Part shown: piece by piece, positions 1-10,182 of the stretch
Layout: each line of letters begins with the position of its first letter
Numbering within the stretch: position 1 is the stretch's first letter
Assembly (NCBI GenBank): GCA_013204595.1
Contig: JABMNK010000052.1
Coordinates: 23,865 to 87,864, forward strand
From: Flammeovirgaceae bacterium
GTDB lineage: Bacteria > Bacteroidota > Bacteroidia > Cytophagales > Cyclobacteriaceae
DNA: 64,000 bases
Direction: 5' to 3'
Program-made: the position numbers and the translations under genes
Notes under the pieces: model-generated
Seen by the model: the letters and a program-made list of their open reading frames with translations, nothing else
What the model was told of the DNA's origin: nothing
The model's database searches: none

Positions 1-2192
1 TCAAAGCGAGTTGGTATTACCATTTTGGGAAACCGATTATTACTTTGATCTACATCCGCAGTCGCCTTATCAGGATCTATGAGAATATTAACGACTTCTT
101 TTTCTTTAACAAATATTTTGGTGAACGCTTGCTCGTTGTGTCTCCAAATCTCCGCAGGAAGGGTCTCCACCTCTTTCGTTCCGTCAACATACGTCCATTC
201 AATAATGACCGGCATGACTAGCCCTCCCTTATTGACCATCTTCACTTCATAAAAGTTTTTATCTGCTAATTCCTCTTTTATCTGCTGTTCATCCAACTTG
301 TTTTTGAACTCTTGGTAATCTCGCGATTTGGTGTTCTTAAAAACAAATGTTTCAGCCGCCTCTGAAAATGATTTTTTATCCTCATTCAAGTTTTGATCTG
401 TTCCTTTAATCTGCTTTCTTTCAAGTTCATTTTCCTCCTTTTGCATTTTAAAATACCTTACTTGATCAACACCAATATCCACGTTATCGGTGGTATAAAA
501 CCATCCTCTCCAAAACCAGTCCAGGTCTACGGCAGAAGCATCTTCCATCGTTCTGAAAAAATCAGCGGGTGATGGGTTTTTAAACGCCCATCTTTGTGCA
601 TATATCTTAAAGGCATAATCAAAAAGCTCCGGCCCCATAACTGTCTCTCTTAAGATCGCTAATGCTGCCGCTGGTTTGGCATAGGCATTGTTGCCAAATT
701 GAAGAACCTGTTCTGAATTGGTCATGATGGGGCGCATCAATCCTTGCTGACCACTCATATAGGGCACAATGCTTTCGGCCGAGCCTCTACTTATAGGAAA
801 ATTGGGGTCATAGTCTTTGGTAGCAATCGACTGGATAAAAGTATCCAATCCTTCGTCCATCCATGTCCATTGTCTTTCATCTGAATTGATAATCATTGGG
901 AAAAAATTATGCCCAACTTCATGAATGATTACCGAAATCATACCCCACTTGGTTTGATCGAAATACGTCCCATCTTCCTTGGGACGTCCAAAATTGAAAC
1001 AAATCATTGGATACTCCATACCAATACTTGCCGCATGTACCGAAATGGCAACTGGGTAAGGATAATCTATTGTGTGTCTGGAGTAGGTAATTAGCGTTTG
1101 TCTTACCGCTCTAGTAGAATGCGCTTCCCATAAGGTATTTCCTTCCTTGGGATAATAAGACATGGCTAGCGGTTTTTTACCGTTTAAATCGACCGCCATC
1201 GCGTCCCAAATGTATTTTCTAGAAGCTGCAAAGGCAAAATCCCTCACATTTTCTGCTTTGAAATGCCAGGTTTCTGTTCCCTTACTTTTGTTTTTCTCAC
1301 TGTTCCGCGCCTCGGCCTCCGTGACAATTATTACCGGATCTTTAAAGCTATTTTTAGCTGTTTCAAACCTTTTTATCTGGCCCTGCGTCAGCACTTGCTC
1401 CGGATTTTGTAACCACCCTGTAGCTCCGACAATAAAATCATCCGGAACAGTAATGGATACATCAAAATTTCCAAAGCTTAAGGTGAACTCACCTCTTCCC
1501 AAAAACTGCTTATTTTGCCATCCTTCGACGTCATCGTAGACAGCCATCCTTGGATAAAATTGGGCAATAGTATAGGAGTAATTGTCATCTTCTGGAAAGT
1601 ATTCATATCCCGAACGTCCCTTCTGAGACATGCGGTCATTGATATTATAGTTCCAATCAATATTGAAAACTATCGAGTCTCCTGAGATAAGCGGTTCATC
1701 AAGATTGATCCGCATCATCGTTTTATTGATCACATAGTCCATGTCCGCACCTCCAGCATTCGTGATTTTTTGAATTTTAAATCCCCCATCAAAATCATTG
1801 ACATAAGCAAACAAATCTTTTGCTGACAAGCTGTCTAGCATATTCGATTCCGTAACCAGCGGCGTATCCGAATCTTGCGCCCTAAAGTTTTGATCCAATT
1901 GCAGCCATAAATATTCAAGATCATCTGGCGATTGATTGAAATAGGTAATGCGCTCGTTTCCGGTGATTTGTTGGCTCTGATCATCAAGGGTGATTTGAAT
2001 TTTATAATCTGCCCGCTGTTGCCAATACGCTTTCCCTGGAGCCCCTGAAGCGGTTCGCGTACTGTTGGGCGTTGGCAGTATAGTGCCCAGCTGTTCAAAT
2101 TTTTGTCCCCAATTCGGATCTGTTTGGGCCTTAAGTTGGATAACAAACGGTCCAAGCACTATCAATATTATAAGTAATTGTTTCATATTCAA
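1..2192 (-). CDS. M1 family metallopeptidase (mirror copy, C-terminus cut by window start)
   Basis: Mirror of 37945..40158; HEVGH...E zinc motif. Confidence 0.85.
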   Translation of the reverse strand, partial: MNMKQLLIILIVLGPFVIQLKAQTDPNWGQKFEQLGTILPTPNSTRTASGAPGKAYWQQRADYKIQITLDDQSQQITGNERITYFNQSPDDLEYLWLQLDQNFRAQDSDTPLVTESNMLDSLSAKDLFAYVNDFDGGFKIQKITNAGGADMDYVINKTMMRINLDEPLISGDSIVFNIDWNYNINDRMSQKGRSGYEYFPEDDNYSYTIAQFYPRMAVYDDVEGWQNKQFLGRGEFTLSFGNFDVSITVPDDFIVGATGWLQNPEQVLTQGQIKRFETAKNSFKDPVIIVTEAEARNSEKNKSKGTETWHFKAENVRDFAFAASRKYIWDAMAVDLNGKKPLAMSYYPKEGNTLWEAHSTRAVRQTLITYSRHTIDYPYPVAISVHAASIGMEYPMICFNFGRPKEDGTYFDQTKWGMISVIIHEVGHNFFPMIINSDERQWTWMDEGLDTFIQSIATKDYDPNFPISRGSAESIVPYMSGQQGLMRPIMTNSEQVLQFGNNAYAKPAAALAILRETVMGPELFDYAFKIYAQRWAFKNPSPADFFRTMEDASAVDLDWFWRGWFYTTDNVDIGVDQVRYFKMQKEENELERKQIKGTDQNLNEDKKSFSEAAETFVFKNTKSRDYQEFKNKLDEQQIKEELADKNFYEVKMVNKGGLVMPVIIEWTYVDGTKEVETLPAEIWRHNEQAFTKIFVKEKEVVNILIDPDKATADVDQSNNRFPKMVIPTRF

Positions 2193-2200
2193 GTATTAAA

Positions 2201-2827
2201 TTAAATCCAAAATCTGGCTTCGATCATTAAAACAAAAGTGATGCCTATAATTATGGAGGAAATGATGATTTTCCAATCACGTCGATCTACTCCAAATAAG
2301 CCAACAAAAAATGCACTTATGATCAGAAAAAAAATCATTACCACGATCTGTCCGACCTCTAAGCCCAAATTAAATGCCAATAATTGTTTTATTATCGCTG
2401 TGTCCCTACCCAGGATTGCCTTCAAATAATTAGAGAATCCAAACCCATGAATGGTACCAAAAAACCCAGCATACAGATAATTAAGAGATACCTTTCTTGT
2501 CGAAGGAATATATCTATTGCGGTCTCTAGTGAACAAATTAGATCCCGCTGTAATCAGAATCGTCAACGGAATTAAAAATTCTATAAGATCCGAATCAACA
2601 TTGACCAAATCGAATGTTGCCATCGCAAGCGTAATGCTATGGCCAAAGGTAAAGGCTGTTACCAAAATTAAAATTTTACGCCAATCACTTGCCAAATACA
2701 ATGCCGATATTGCAACTACAAAAAGCATATGATCGTAGCCTGCAAAATCCAGAATATGGTAAAGTCCTAATTCAAAATATATTATAAATTCTGTCATTAA
2801 CTTATTGTTAAATAAATCAGCATGCAT
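2201..2827 (-). CDS. HupE/UreJ family membrane protein (mirror copy)
   Basis: Multi-TM, HxxxGYDHMLFVVA and FGHSITLA motifs; start probably at internal MTEF. Confidence 0.8.
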   Translation of the reverse strand: MHADLFNNKLMTEFIIYFELGLYHILDFAGYDHMLFVVAISALYLASDWRKILILVTAFTFGHSITLAMATFDLVNVDSDLIEFLIPLTILITAGSNLFTRDRNRYIPSTRKVSLNYLYAGFFGTIHGFGFSNYLKAILGRDTAIIKQLLAFNLGLEVGQIVVMIFFLIISAFFVGLFGVDRRDWKIIISSIIIGITFVLMIEARFWI

Positions 2828-3304
2828 TACACACTATTCATTCTTATTGCTAAAGTATACCTTCTGCATGCATTTCATGTCAGTGTTTGTGATGTGGTGT
2901 ACAATTCTGATGATAAACATCTCAAAATAAGTGTTCGACTGTTTTTGGATGATTTAGAAAAGGAACTAAAAATCTATTCCAAAAATCCTCAATTGGACAT
3001 TAGCCAAATAGACCCCACGACATTAAATCACACAATGGAACAATATTTTACTGATAAATTTGGCGTTAGTGTCCAAGAGGAAAAGATCAACTTGGTTTTT
3101 CTGGGGAGTGAAATTGAAAACGACGCCCTGTGGTGTTATTTAGAATACGAAAAAATGAAACCATTCCTAGAAATGACCATTTCAAATGAACTTTTGTTTT
3201 TGGCATTTGACGACCAAGACAATTTAGTTCATGTTCGAAAAGATGGCGTGGTCAAGAGCCTGCGGTTATATCCCAAAAAAGCAATAGCAACTGTTAGCTG
3301 GTAA
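2822..3304 (+). CDS. DUF6702-like protein (mirror copy)
   Basis: 160 aa; HAFHVSVCDVVYNSDDKHLKISVRLFLDDLE pattern next to HupE/M1 peptidase genes. Confidence 0.65.
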   Translation: MHYTLFILIAKVYLLHAFHVSVCDVVYNSDDKHLKISVRLFLDDLEKELKIYSKNPQLDISQIDPTTLNHTMEQYFTDKFGVSVQEEKINLVFLGSEIENDALWCYLEYEKMKPFLEMTISNELLFLAFDDQDNLVHVRKDGVVKSLRLYPKKAIATVSW

Positions 3305-3842
3305 CATTAAAGTGAAAGACATCTGTCTCTTCCCATTGGACGCCATCATGCTTTAACAGCGAAATCCCATTTACTGAAAACTGTCTATCAAAGGATTGCG
3401 TTTGAAAAAAATCCCATGCCTCAACAAAAATAGCCCTTTTCAAATCGCGAAAAGCAATCGTAACATGTGGATGAAAGGCTTGATTTTTATACGCTTCATT
3501 GAAAACATTCCCTTTCTTCATGAATAGGGCCACCTGCTTTTGTAATTTGTTTAGCGGTTCGGTTTCCTGGACATTGACAAAGATAACACGCGGCTCAAAA
3601 CACCCAAAATTCTTTAAATTCAATTCGAATGGTGATAATTCTTGAACCAATTGACCTAATCCTTCTGTGAGACTTTGTTTCTTGTTAATTTTCCACTTGA
3701 AGGGCATGTGAAGGGTAATATGAGGTGGTGACTTCATGGCATGATGTGAGTGATAGTTCTCGGAAACAATTTTTTTAAGAACCATTACTTCTTTCCGAAT
3801 ATCCTGAGGTAGTACCACTGCAATAAAAAATAAGTCCTCCAA
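3294..3842 (-). CDS. 2'-5' RNA ligase / cyclic phosphodiesterase family protein (mirror copy)
   Basis: Two HxTx motifs: HITL and HVTI. Confidence 0.8.
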   Translation of the reverse strand: MEDLFFIAVVLPQDIRKEVMVLKKIVSENYHSHHAMKSPPHITLHMPFKWKINKKQSLTEGLGQLVQELSPFELNLKNFGCFEPRVIFVNVQETEPLNKLQKQVALFMKKGNVFNEAYKNQAFHPHVTIAFRDLKRAIFVEAWDFFQTQSFDRQFSVNGISLLKHDGVQWEETDVFHFNVTS

Positions 3843-3910
3843 AATTGCTTCTCGCTATATTTAATAACTTTCTGATTAAAGAAACCTTTTATTACTCAAA
3901 ATACAAAGAA

Positions 3911-6388
3911 ATGAGAAAAATACTACTTGGATTAATTATCGCTACGTGTCTCTCTGGAGCGTCTGCCCAGAAAAAAGGTTCTTCCAAAAATAGTCCTTCT
4001 GCACCCACTTCCCATTCGATTGCTGCTTTTACTAATGCAATGACACGCACCGAGGGTTATTTCAATTATTTTTATGATGATGCCAAAGACAAATTGTACT
4101 TAGAGATTGACCTTAATGGTCGTGATTTTCTTTATGTAAACTCCCTTGCTGCTGGGATTGGCTCAAATGATATTGGGCTTGATCGCGGTCAACTAGGCAA
4201 TGAAAGAATTGTACGATTTGAGAAACATGGCCAAAAATTAATGTTGATGCAACCAAATCAGGACTATCGGGCCGTTAGCCAAAATCCTGACGAAGTCAAG
4301 TCTGTTCAAGAAGCATTCGCCTCCTCTATCCTTTGGGGATTTTCTATTGTCGCTCAAAATGACACCCATTATTTAATTGACCTTTCGGATTTTCTGCTCA
4401 GAGATTCCCACCGTATTTCTAACAGGCTAGCACAGACCAAGCAAGGTAATTATAAAATTGACCCTACCAGGTCCGCATTGCATCAGCCCAACATAATGAA
4501 CTTTCCGCAAAACACTGAATTTGAAGCAACGCTCACGTTTACCGGTGAGCCCATAGGTGCCTATATTCGCTCCGTTGCCCCTTCCGCCGACGCAGTAACC
4601 GTTCGTACCCATCATTCTTTCATTCAGCTTCCTGACGACAAATATGTGCCTAGGGATTTTGATCCCAGAAGTGGCTTCTATAATATCTCCTTTCAAGATT
4701 ATGCCACTCCCGTAGCCTCCTCTCTTGTAAAACGCTTTATTGCTAGACATCGCCTAGAAAAATTGAATCCTGAATTCGAAAAATCCGAAGTAATCGAACC
4801 CATTATCTATTATCTGGATAGAGGTGCGCCCGAACCTATTCGATCTGCCCTCATGGAAGGTGCACAATGGTGGAATCAAGCATTTGAAGCCGCTGGTTTT
4901 ATAAATGCCTTCCAGGTAAAATTGCTACCCATTGGGGCGCATCCAATGGACATTCGCTACAACATGATTCAATGGGTACATAGATCTACCCGCGGTTGGT
5001 CTTATGGAAGCTCTGTCGTGGATCCCCGTACAGGTGAAATCATCAAAGGTCAAGTGAGTCTTGGCTCATTAAGAGTGCGACAGGATTTTCTAATTGCCCA
5101 GGGACTATTGAATGAATACAGCCAAAGCAATGGCCCATTAATGGCCCTAGTCTTGGCTAGATTGCGACAATTGGCTGCTCATGAGGTTGGCCATACCCTT
5201 GGTATTATGCACAATTATGCGGCCAGCAGTAACAACCGCGCCTCTGTCATGGATTACCCGCACCCATTGGTAAAATTAACTTCTGCCGGTGAAATCGATT
5301 TGTCGGATGCTTACGATATTAATATTGGCGAGTGGGACATTGCAGCTATAAAATTTGGCTATACCCAATTCACAAAAGGTACCGACGAATCGTCTGCATT
5401 AAATGAAATTATTAAAACCGCTCATCGAGAGGGCCTCCTCTACATAACAGATCGAGATGCAAGAGCTGCCAATGGCGCACATCCTGTTGCCCATCTTTGG
5501 GATGGTGGCGCTTCAGCGACGAATGAACTCAATCGCATGATGGCTGTCAGAGAAAAAGTACTACTCAATCTATCCGACAATAGTTTACCAAAAGGCGAAC
5601 CCTATTCTTCATTGGAAGAAATATTGGTTCCCATGTATCTTTTTCATCGCTATCAAATTGAGGCCGCATCAAAGGTGATCGGAGGGCTGGATTATACCTA
5701 TTCCGTGAAAGGAGATGATCAATTAAAAACAGCGCTATTGGATCCCTCCCTTCAAATAGATGCATTACAGGCACTGATCAATACACTTCAACCCAAGGCG
5801 TTAATGCTCCCCAAAAAGCTTCTCATCCAAATTCCACCCAAAGCTCCTGGATATAATAGAGGCCGAGAATCATTTATCAGCAAAACTGGCCCTGTTTTTG
5901 ACTACTATTCGGCCGTTGAAACTGCCGCCGAAATGTCTCTTACCTTTCTATTAAATGCAGAAAGGGCCAATCGATTGGTCATGTACAACGATTTAGATGC
6001 CAATCAACCGGGCTTAAGTAAAGTGCTCAACCTCCTATTAGCGCAAACATGGAAAAAACCAAATAATAATCCAGAAGAACGTGCGATTCAGCGAATAGTA
6101 GAATGGCAAGTAGTGGAGAAACTGATGCACTTGAGAGTAAATACAAATGCTCAAACGGATGTTCAATCCATAACTGAAGCAACCCTAAACGACCTTTCTG
6201 CATACTGCAAACTGACAAAGGCCTCCAATTCAGAAGATGCTGCCCACTATGCCAGAATAAGTTCAACTATTGATGCTTGGCTAGAAGCGCCTGGCGAGAT
6301 TACCTTCCCCAATCCACTTAAAGCACCCGATGGGTCCCCCATTGGACAGGATGAAGATTTCTTGAATTATTGTGGCGCAGCATACTGA
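3911..6388 (+). CDS. Zinc-dependent metalloprotease (DUF5117/DUF4953-like), secreted (mirror copy)
   Basis: HEVGHTLGIMHN zinc motif; signal peptide MRKILLGLIIATCLSGASAQ supports a start at 3911 rather than 3845. Confidence 0.85.
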   Translation: MRKILLGLIIATCLSGASAQKKGSSKNSPSAPTSHSIAAFTNAMTRTEGYFNYFYDDAKDKLYLEIDLNGRDFLYVNSLAAGIGSNDIGLDRGQLGNERIVRFEKHGQKLMLMQPNQDYRAVSQNPDEVKSVQEAFASSILWGFSIVAQNDTHYLIDLSDFLLRDSHRISNRLAQTKQGNYKIDPTRSALHQPNIMNFPQNTEFEATLTFTGEPIGAYIRSVAPSADAVTVRTHHSFIQLPDDKYVPRDFDPRSGFYNISFQDYATPVASSLVKRFIARHRLEKLNPEFEKSEVIEPIIYYLDRGAPEPIRSALMEGAQWWNQAFEAAGFINAFQVKLLPIGAHPMDIRYNMIQWVHRSTRGWSYGSSVVDPRTGEIIKGQVSLGSLRVRQDFLIAQGLLNEYSQSNGPLMALVLARLRQLAAHEVGHTLGIMHNYAASSNNRASVMDYPHPLVKLTSAGEIDLSDAYDINIGEWDIAAIKFGYTQFTKGTDESSALNEIIKTAHREGLLYITDRDARAANGAHPVAHLWDGGASATNELNRMMAVREKVLLNLSDNSLPKGEPYSSLEEILVPMYLFHRYQIEAASKVIGGLDYTYSVKGDDQLKTALLDPSLQIDALQALINTLQPKALMLPKKLLIQIPPKAPGYNRGRESFISKTGPVFDYYSAVETAAEMSLTFLLNAERANRLVMYNDLDANQPGLSKVLNLLLAQTWKKPNNNPEERAIQRIVEWQVVEKLMHLRVNTNAQTDVQSITEATLNDLSAYCKLTKASNSEDAAHYARISSTIDAWLEAPGEITFPNPLKAPDGSPIGQDEDFLNYCGAAY

Positions 6389-6472
6389 TCTATGTTTCTT
6401 GTTTTGGACAAATCGGAATGATACTTGTCTTTTTATGAAAGGAAATAAGAGGTGAAGAGTCCCTTAAGCGCA

Positions 6473-8077
6473 TCACAGGAAATATTTAAACTGAATATTT
6501 AACGACAAATTATATTTTCTGTCATCCCACACATAATATCGATTCGCAAAAAAACTATTGATCATTTTTGCTCCTATGGCCCAATTTTCATATTCTCTTT
6601 GATACTTAAAACCTAGATTAAATTCGTTTTGATGTCTCAAGTAAAGAGGGCGCTGACTCCACCCTAGGTCCATTTCTGAATAATAATCATCGTCAAATCT
6701 TATCACCTGGAAGTCTATCCCATACAGTCTCTTTTGGTCATATACACTCATCCCTATGAATTGACTCATCGATCCTCCTCCAATTCCTGCCCCCAATAGT
6801 TGTCCCTGATGCGTATATCCTTGATCTATAATTATGTGCTGATAGTAGACTGGACTGGCACGATAACGCCAACTTTGACTCCTTACAAGATTGGAATGTT
6901 CCAACATAAACAAAAAGTATTTCTTTCGCGCTAAATCAAAAACCTTTTCAAGACCTATGGTGTAGGCTCGACTATGCTCGGGTTCCATGGTCAGTGACCA
7001 CCACCCACCACTAAAATCATTACGCGCCCACTCCAAGTAGACTCTCAAATCGACTTCTTGAAATTTCCAGTCAAGAAACACTGAGGACAATTGATCAAAT
7101 GTATCCCTTGTTTGAACAGAATCGACCATTATGCCATTATCAAAAATCCAAAACCATGCCGCCAAATCGACTGGCGTAAAATATTGCTCTTGTTTGTATA
7201 AAACTTTGTTGAATCCCAAAACAAGATTTGATAAAAATGGCAAACTATAGCCAATTGACATCCCTGTAAAAAAGCGCTTGTCATTCTCTGGAAAACTATC
7301 AAAATAGTTAGATTCCGAAAGCCGACCTAAAAGAATTTTTGTGTCAATTGTACCTAAATCTATGTCCTTGAAATACATTTTTATCGGTCGTGACGTACCA
7401 ATGTCCAAACTAGGAAATCCACCCGCATTTCTACTTAAAATTATTGGGTTCAATATTGATGGTCCCCATTTGAAATTTTGTGTGCCAACTCCGACCGTCC
7501 ATAGTCGATCTTGATACCGAATTTCGGATTGTCCTGGATGAAAATTTACGAACGCATTATCCCCGTATCGTTGAACCCAATCGACCCGATAAGAAACGGC
7601 AAATTTGTTTGCAAATTGATACGAAAACGGACTTACATCATCCTTTATTTGCGTTGCAAGTTCAAAAGGTAGGTTTTGGGAGTAAAAAATATTTGGAACA
7701 AACATAACTGAAAGTCTATTTTTTTTCCATCTCAGGCCAAAGTTAACTTCTTGGGTTATTCCTTTTCCCTTCCAAACCGGACCATCGTTAAATCCTCTAG
7801 CATAGGAGGAATTGATATGTGTTTTGGCCCCCGGGTTCAAAATAGTAAGTCCTTCCTTAAATTGATCCCCTTTGGATCGGTGGTCCCATAAAGACCAAGT
7901 CAAAGAATCTACGAAGGGGTCAATGGTTGGCCAGTAACCCAAATGAGTAACCTGCTCATTTTTGAGCGCTAACAACCGAAAGTATTCGTTATCTAGGTCA
8001 CCAGGCACATCTATTTGCGCACTGCTAAAATGAATATTAATCCATAAAAGTAAAAATATTAAAATGAGCTTCTTCAT
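6473..8077 (-). CDS. Capsule assembly Wzi-like outer membrane protein (mirror copy)
   Basis: 534 aa, signal peptide, beta-barrel-like pattern, FKWGPS...SRNAGGFPSLDIGTSRPI motif. Confidence 0.7.
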   Translation of the reverse strand: MKKLILIFLLLWINIHFSSAQIDVPGDLDNEYFRLLALKNEQVTHLGYWPTIDPFVDSLTWSLWDHRSKGDQFKEGLTILNPGAKTHINSSYARGFNDGPVWKGKGITQEVNFGLRWKKNRLSVMFVPNIFYSQNLPFELATQIKDDVSPFSYQFANKFAVSYRVDWVQRYGDNAFVNFHPGQSEIRYQDRLWTVGVGTQNFKWGPSILNPIILSRNAGGFPSLDIGTSRPIKMYFKDIDLGTIDTKILLGRLSESNYFDSFPENDKRFFTGMSIGYSLPFLSNLVLGFNKVLYKQEQYFTPVDLAAWFWIFDNGIMVDSVQTRDTFDQLSSVFLDWKFQEVDLRVYLEWARNDFSGGWWSLTMEPEHSRAYTIGLEKVFDLARKKYFLFMLEHSNLVRSQSWRYRASPVYYQHIIIDQGYTHQGQLLGAGIGGGSMSQFIGMSVYDQKRLYGIDFQVIRFDDDYYSEMDLGWSQRPLYLRHQNEFNLGFKYQREYENWAIGAKMINSFFANRYYVWDDRKYNLSLNIQFKYFL

Positions 8078-8481
8078 TAAAATGAGCTTCTCGATTGACT
8101 AAAGAATGATTAAACCATTAAATTTTAAACGCGTACCAAACCCATTAATTTTCCTCGAAGAGATGAAAACAAAAGCAGCTTTTCTTTAGTCCTTCATTCA
8201 AAAACAAAATAGACTATGCTGATATCCGCCTATTAACTTCATTTCATGTCATTTAAACAAAGGTAGCTTGTTACCTACTTATCTCACATAAAACATCAAG
8301 GTTGCCTTTAACGCCCTATATCATACAAAATTGCTTTCCTAAGGCTTCATTAACTAATATTTTGGCTACAAAAATGTCTAGCTTGTCCCGAAGCTGTTAA
8401 TTCTCCTGTCCTTTTCCTGTCGTTAAAGATGGCCTTAGCGTACCATTTTGTCCTTTTCTTATTATTAATTATTGCCTCATT

Positions 8482-9975
8482 TTATACGTGCTCAGGCAAC
8501 AAAAGGTCATTAATCGATTTTACTGGATTGAACGTGATTAATGGAACCTCTACAAAAATAGTATTCCAAGAAGCCATGGCCCCATTCCAAAGTCCAGGAA
8601 GCTCTAACGCCTTGAGAGGTTTCCCGTCTTTGGATTTTTGAGTGATGAATCCCGTACTCGGGTCTCGATATTTGATTAAATCAAATTTTATTCCTTGAAA
8701 GTTTCTTACCCCACAGACAATATCCACTGGATTAAAATGAGTGGCTACCTCAAAAATTTGTTTTTGGTCCTTCTGCTCAAAATTAACTTGGGCCGTTTCC
8801 ACAATTTGTAGGGTTCGAGCTTCCTTATTTTGTACCCAAAACGGACCTCCCCCAGGGTTTCCTTCACTCTTGACCATCCCACAAACCCTCATAGGTCGGT
8901 TCAATACTTCAAATAATTGCTTCCGATCTAAGGGCGCGTCAGATACATATCCTAAATGATCCCTAACCCAGCCATTTATTTCGATGACCTGCTGGTCCGT
9001 AGGCGCTTGTTCTAGGATGTTCAGCAAATCAAATGCTACCGATTGAAACGAGAGTAGCGTTCCCGCCAATAATTTCTTATATCTAATCGTTTCAAATTTT
9101 AATCTATCTGGAACAACATTGTCAATGTTTTTTATAAAGATTAAGTCAGCCTCAATCCCATTAAGATTTTCAAGCAACGCACCATGACCTGCTGGTCTAA
9201 AAAGTAAGGCGCCTTGTTGATTTCTAACGGGATTATTTTCCAGATCAACGGCTATGGTGTCCGTGGCTTTTTGTTGCTGGCTATAGTTTATGACTATCTT
9301 GACACCATACTTAGTCTGGTATGTATCCTTAATGATCGCCACGTGTTCCTCAAATTTTTCTTGATGTTCTTGAGATACCGTAAAATGCAAGTATACCTCT
9401 CCTGCGCCACTCGATGCATAAGCACAAGCCTCCACAATATGCTCTTCAGTCGCAGTGCGTAGGATCCCATCCTCTCGATGGAATTTTATAAGTCCCTTGG
9501 GCAGCTGCCCATAATTCAATCCCTGCGCTGTTAACAAACAGTTCAATATATGAAACGGGTCATCGACTGACAATCCCTTATTAATAAGTAGCTGCTCCAG
9601 CTCTTCATAAAAGGCAAAATCCTTTAACTGCTTAAAAAAAGTTTGAACCGCTTTATTTTGAACCGCTAAGGACGACAAACCTAATCCTTCCGTCGTCGTC
9701 CCTAAACATTCAAAAAGTGCCTGAAACATCCTCGTTGCTGCGCCCGAGGCTGGAACAAATTTGACTACTTTTTTAACGGCTAAAGATGATTCATATAGCC
9801 TTATAAGTTTCGTTAATTCCGCCTGATCAAATGTTAAAATCCCCTGATTGAGTAACGCCGGTTTTATTAATTTTACCGAGGGGAATCCCTCTTGGAAATC
9901 CCGCAATTGTTCCTGAACGGAAATCTCACTCATGCCTAAGGCTTCTATTTGCTTTTTATCTGATTGAATGAGCAT
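8482..9975 (-). CDS. DUF4301 family protein (mirror copy)
   Basis: ~497 aa; PASGAATRMFQALFE and RPAGHGALLENLN motifs; start likely MLIQSDKKQ at 9975. Confidence 0.8.
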   Translation of the reverse strand: MLIQSDKKQIEALGMSEISVQEQLRDFQEGFPSVKLIKPALLNQGILTFDQAELTKLIRLYESSLAVKKVVKFVPASGAATRMFQALFECLGTTTEGLGLSSLAVQNKAVQTFFKQLKDFAFYEELEQLLINKGLSVDDPFHILNCLLTAQGLNYGQLPKGLIKFHREDGILRTATEEHIVEACAYASSGAGEVYLHFTVSQEHQEKFEEHVAIIKDTYQTKYGVKIVINYSQQQKATDTIAVDLENNPVRNQQGALLFRPAGHGALLENLNGIEADLIFIKNIDNVVPDRLKFETIRYKKLLAGTLLSFQSVAFDLLNILEQAPTDQQVIEINGWVRDHLGYVSDAPLDRKQLFEVLNRPMRVCGMVKSEGNPGGGPFWVQNKEARTLQIVETAQVNFEQKDQKQIFEVATHFNPVDIVCGVRNFQGIKFDLIKYRDPSTGFITQKSKDGKPLKALELPGLWNGAMASWNTIFVEVPLITFNPVKSINDLLLPEHV

Positions 9976-10182
9976 TTTAAAATTATTAGTTCTTGCGATA
10001 ATCAAAACAACAATCTAAAAATATCCATTCTTATTTAAGAATCCCTGCTTTAGCCAAAAAATACGCAACTGTTTTATTAATTATAGAAAATAGCCCTGAT
10101 TTATTCCCTTTTTTCATTGAAAACAGTAAAAATCGGCTCATTTTGAAAAAGGTTTCCTTTTTGGACATGGAAAGTTTTAATT

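Noticed and set aside
8429-8641. 70-aa plus-strand ORF overlapping DUF4301
   Set aside because: Mostly antisense to a well supported CDS; no independent evidence.
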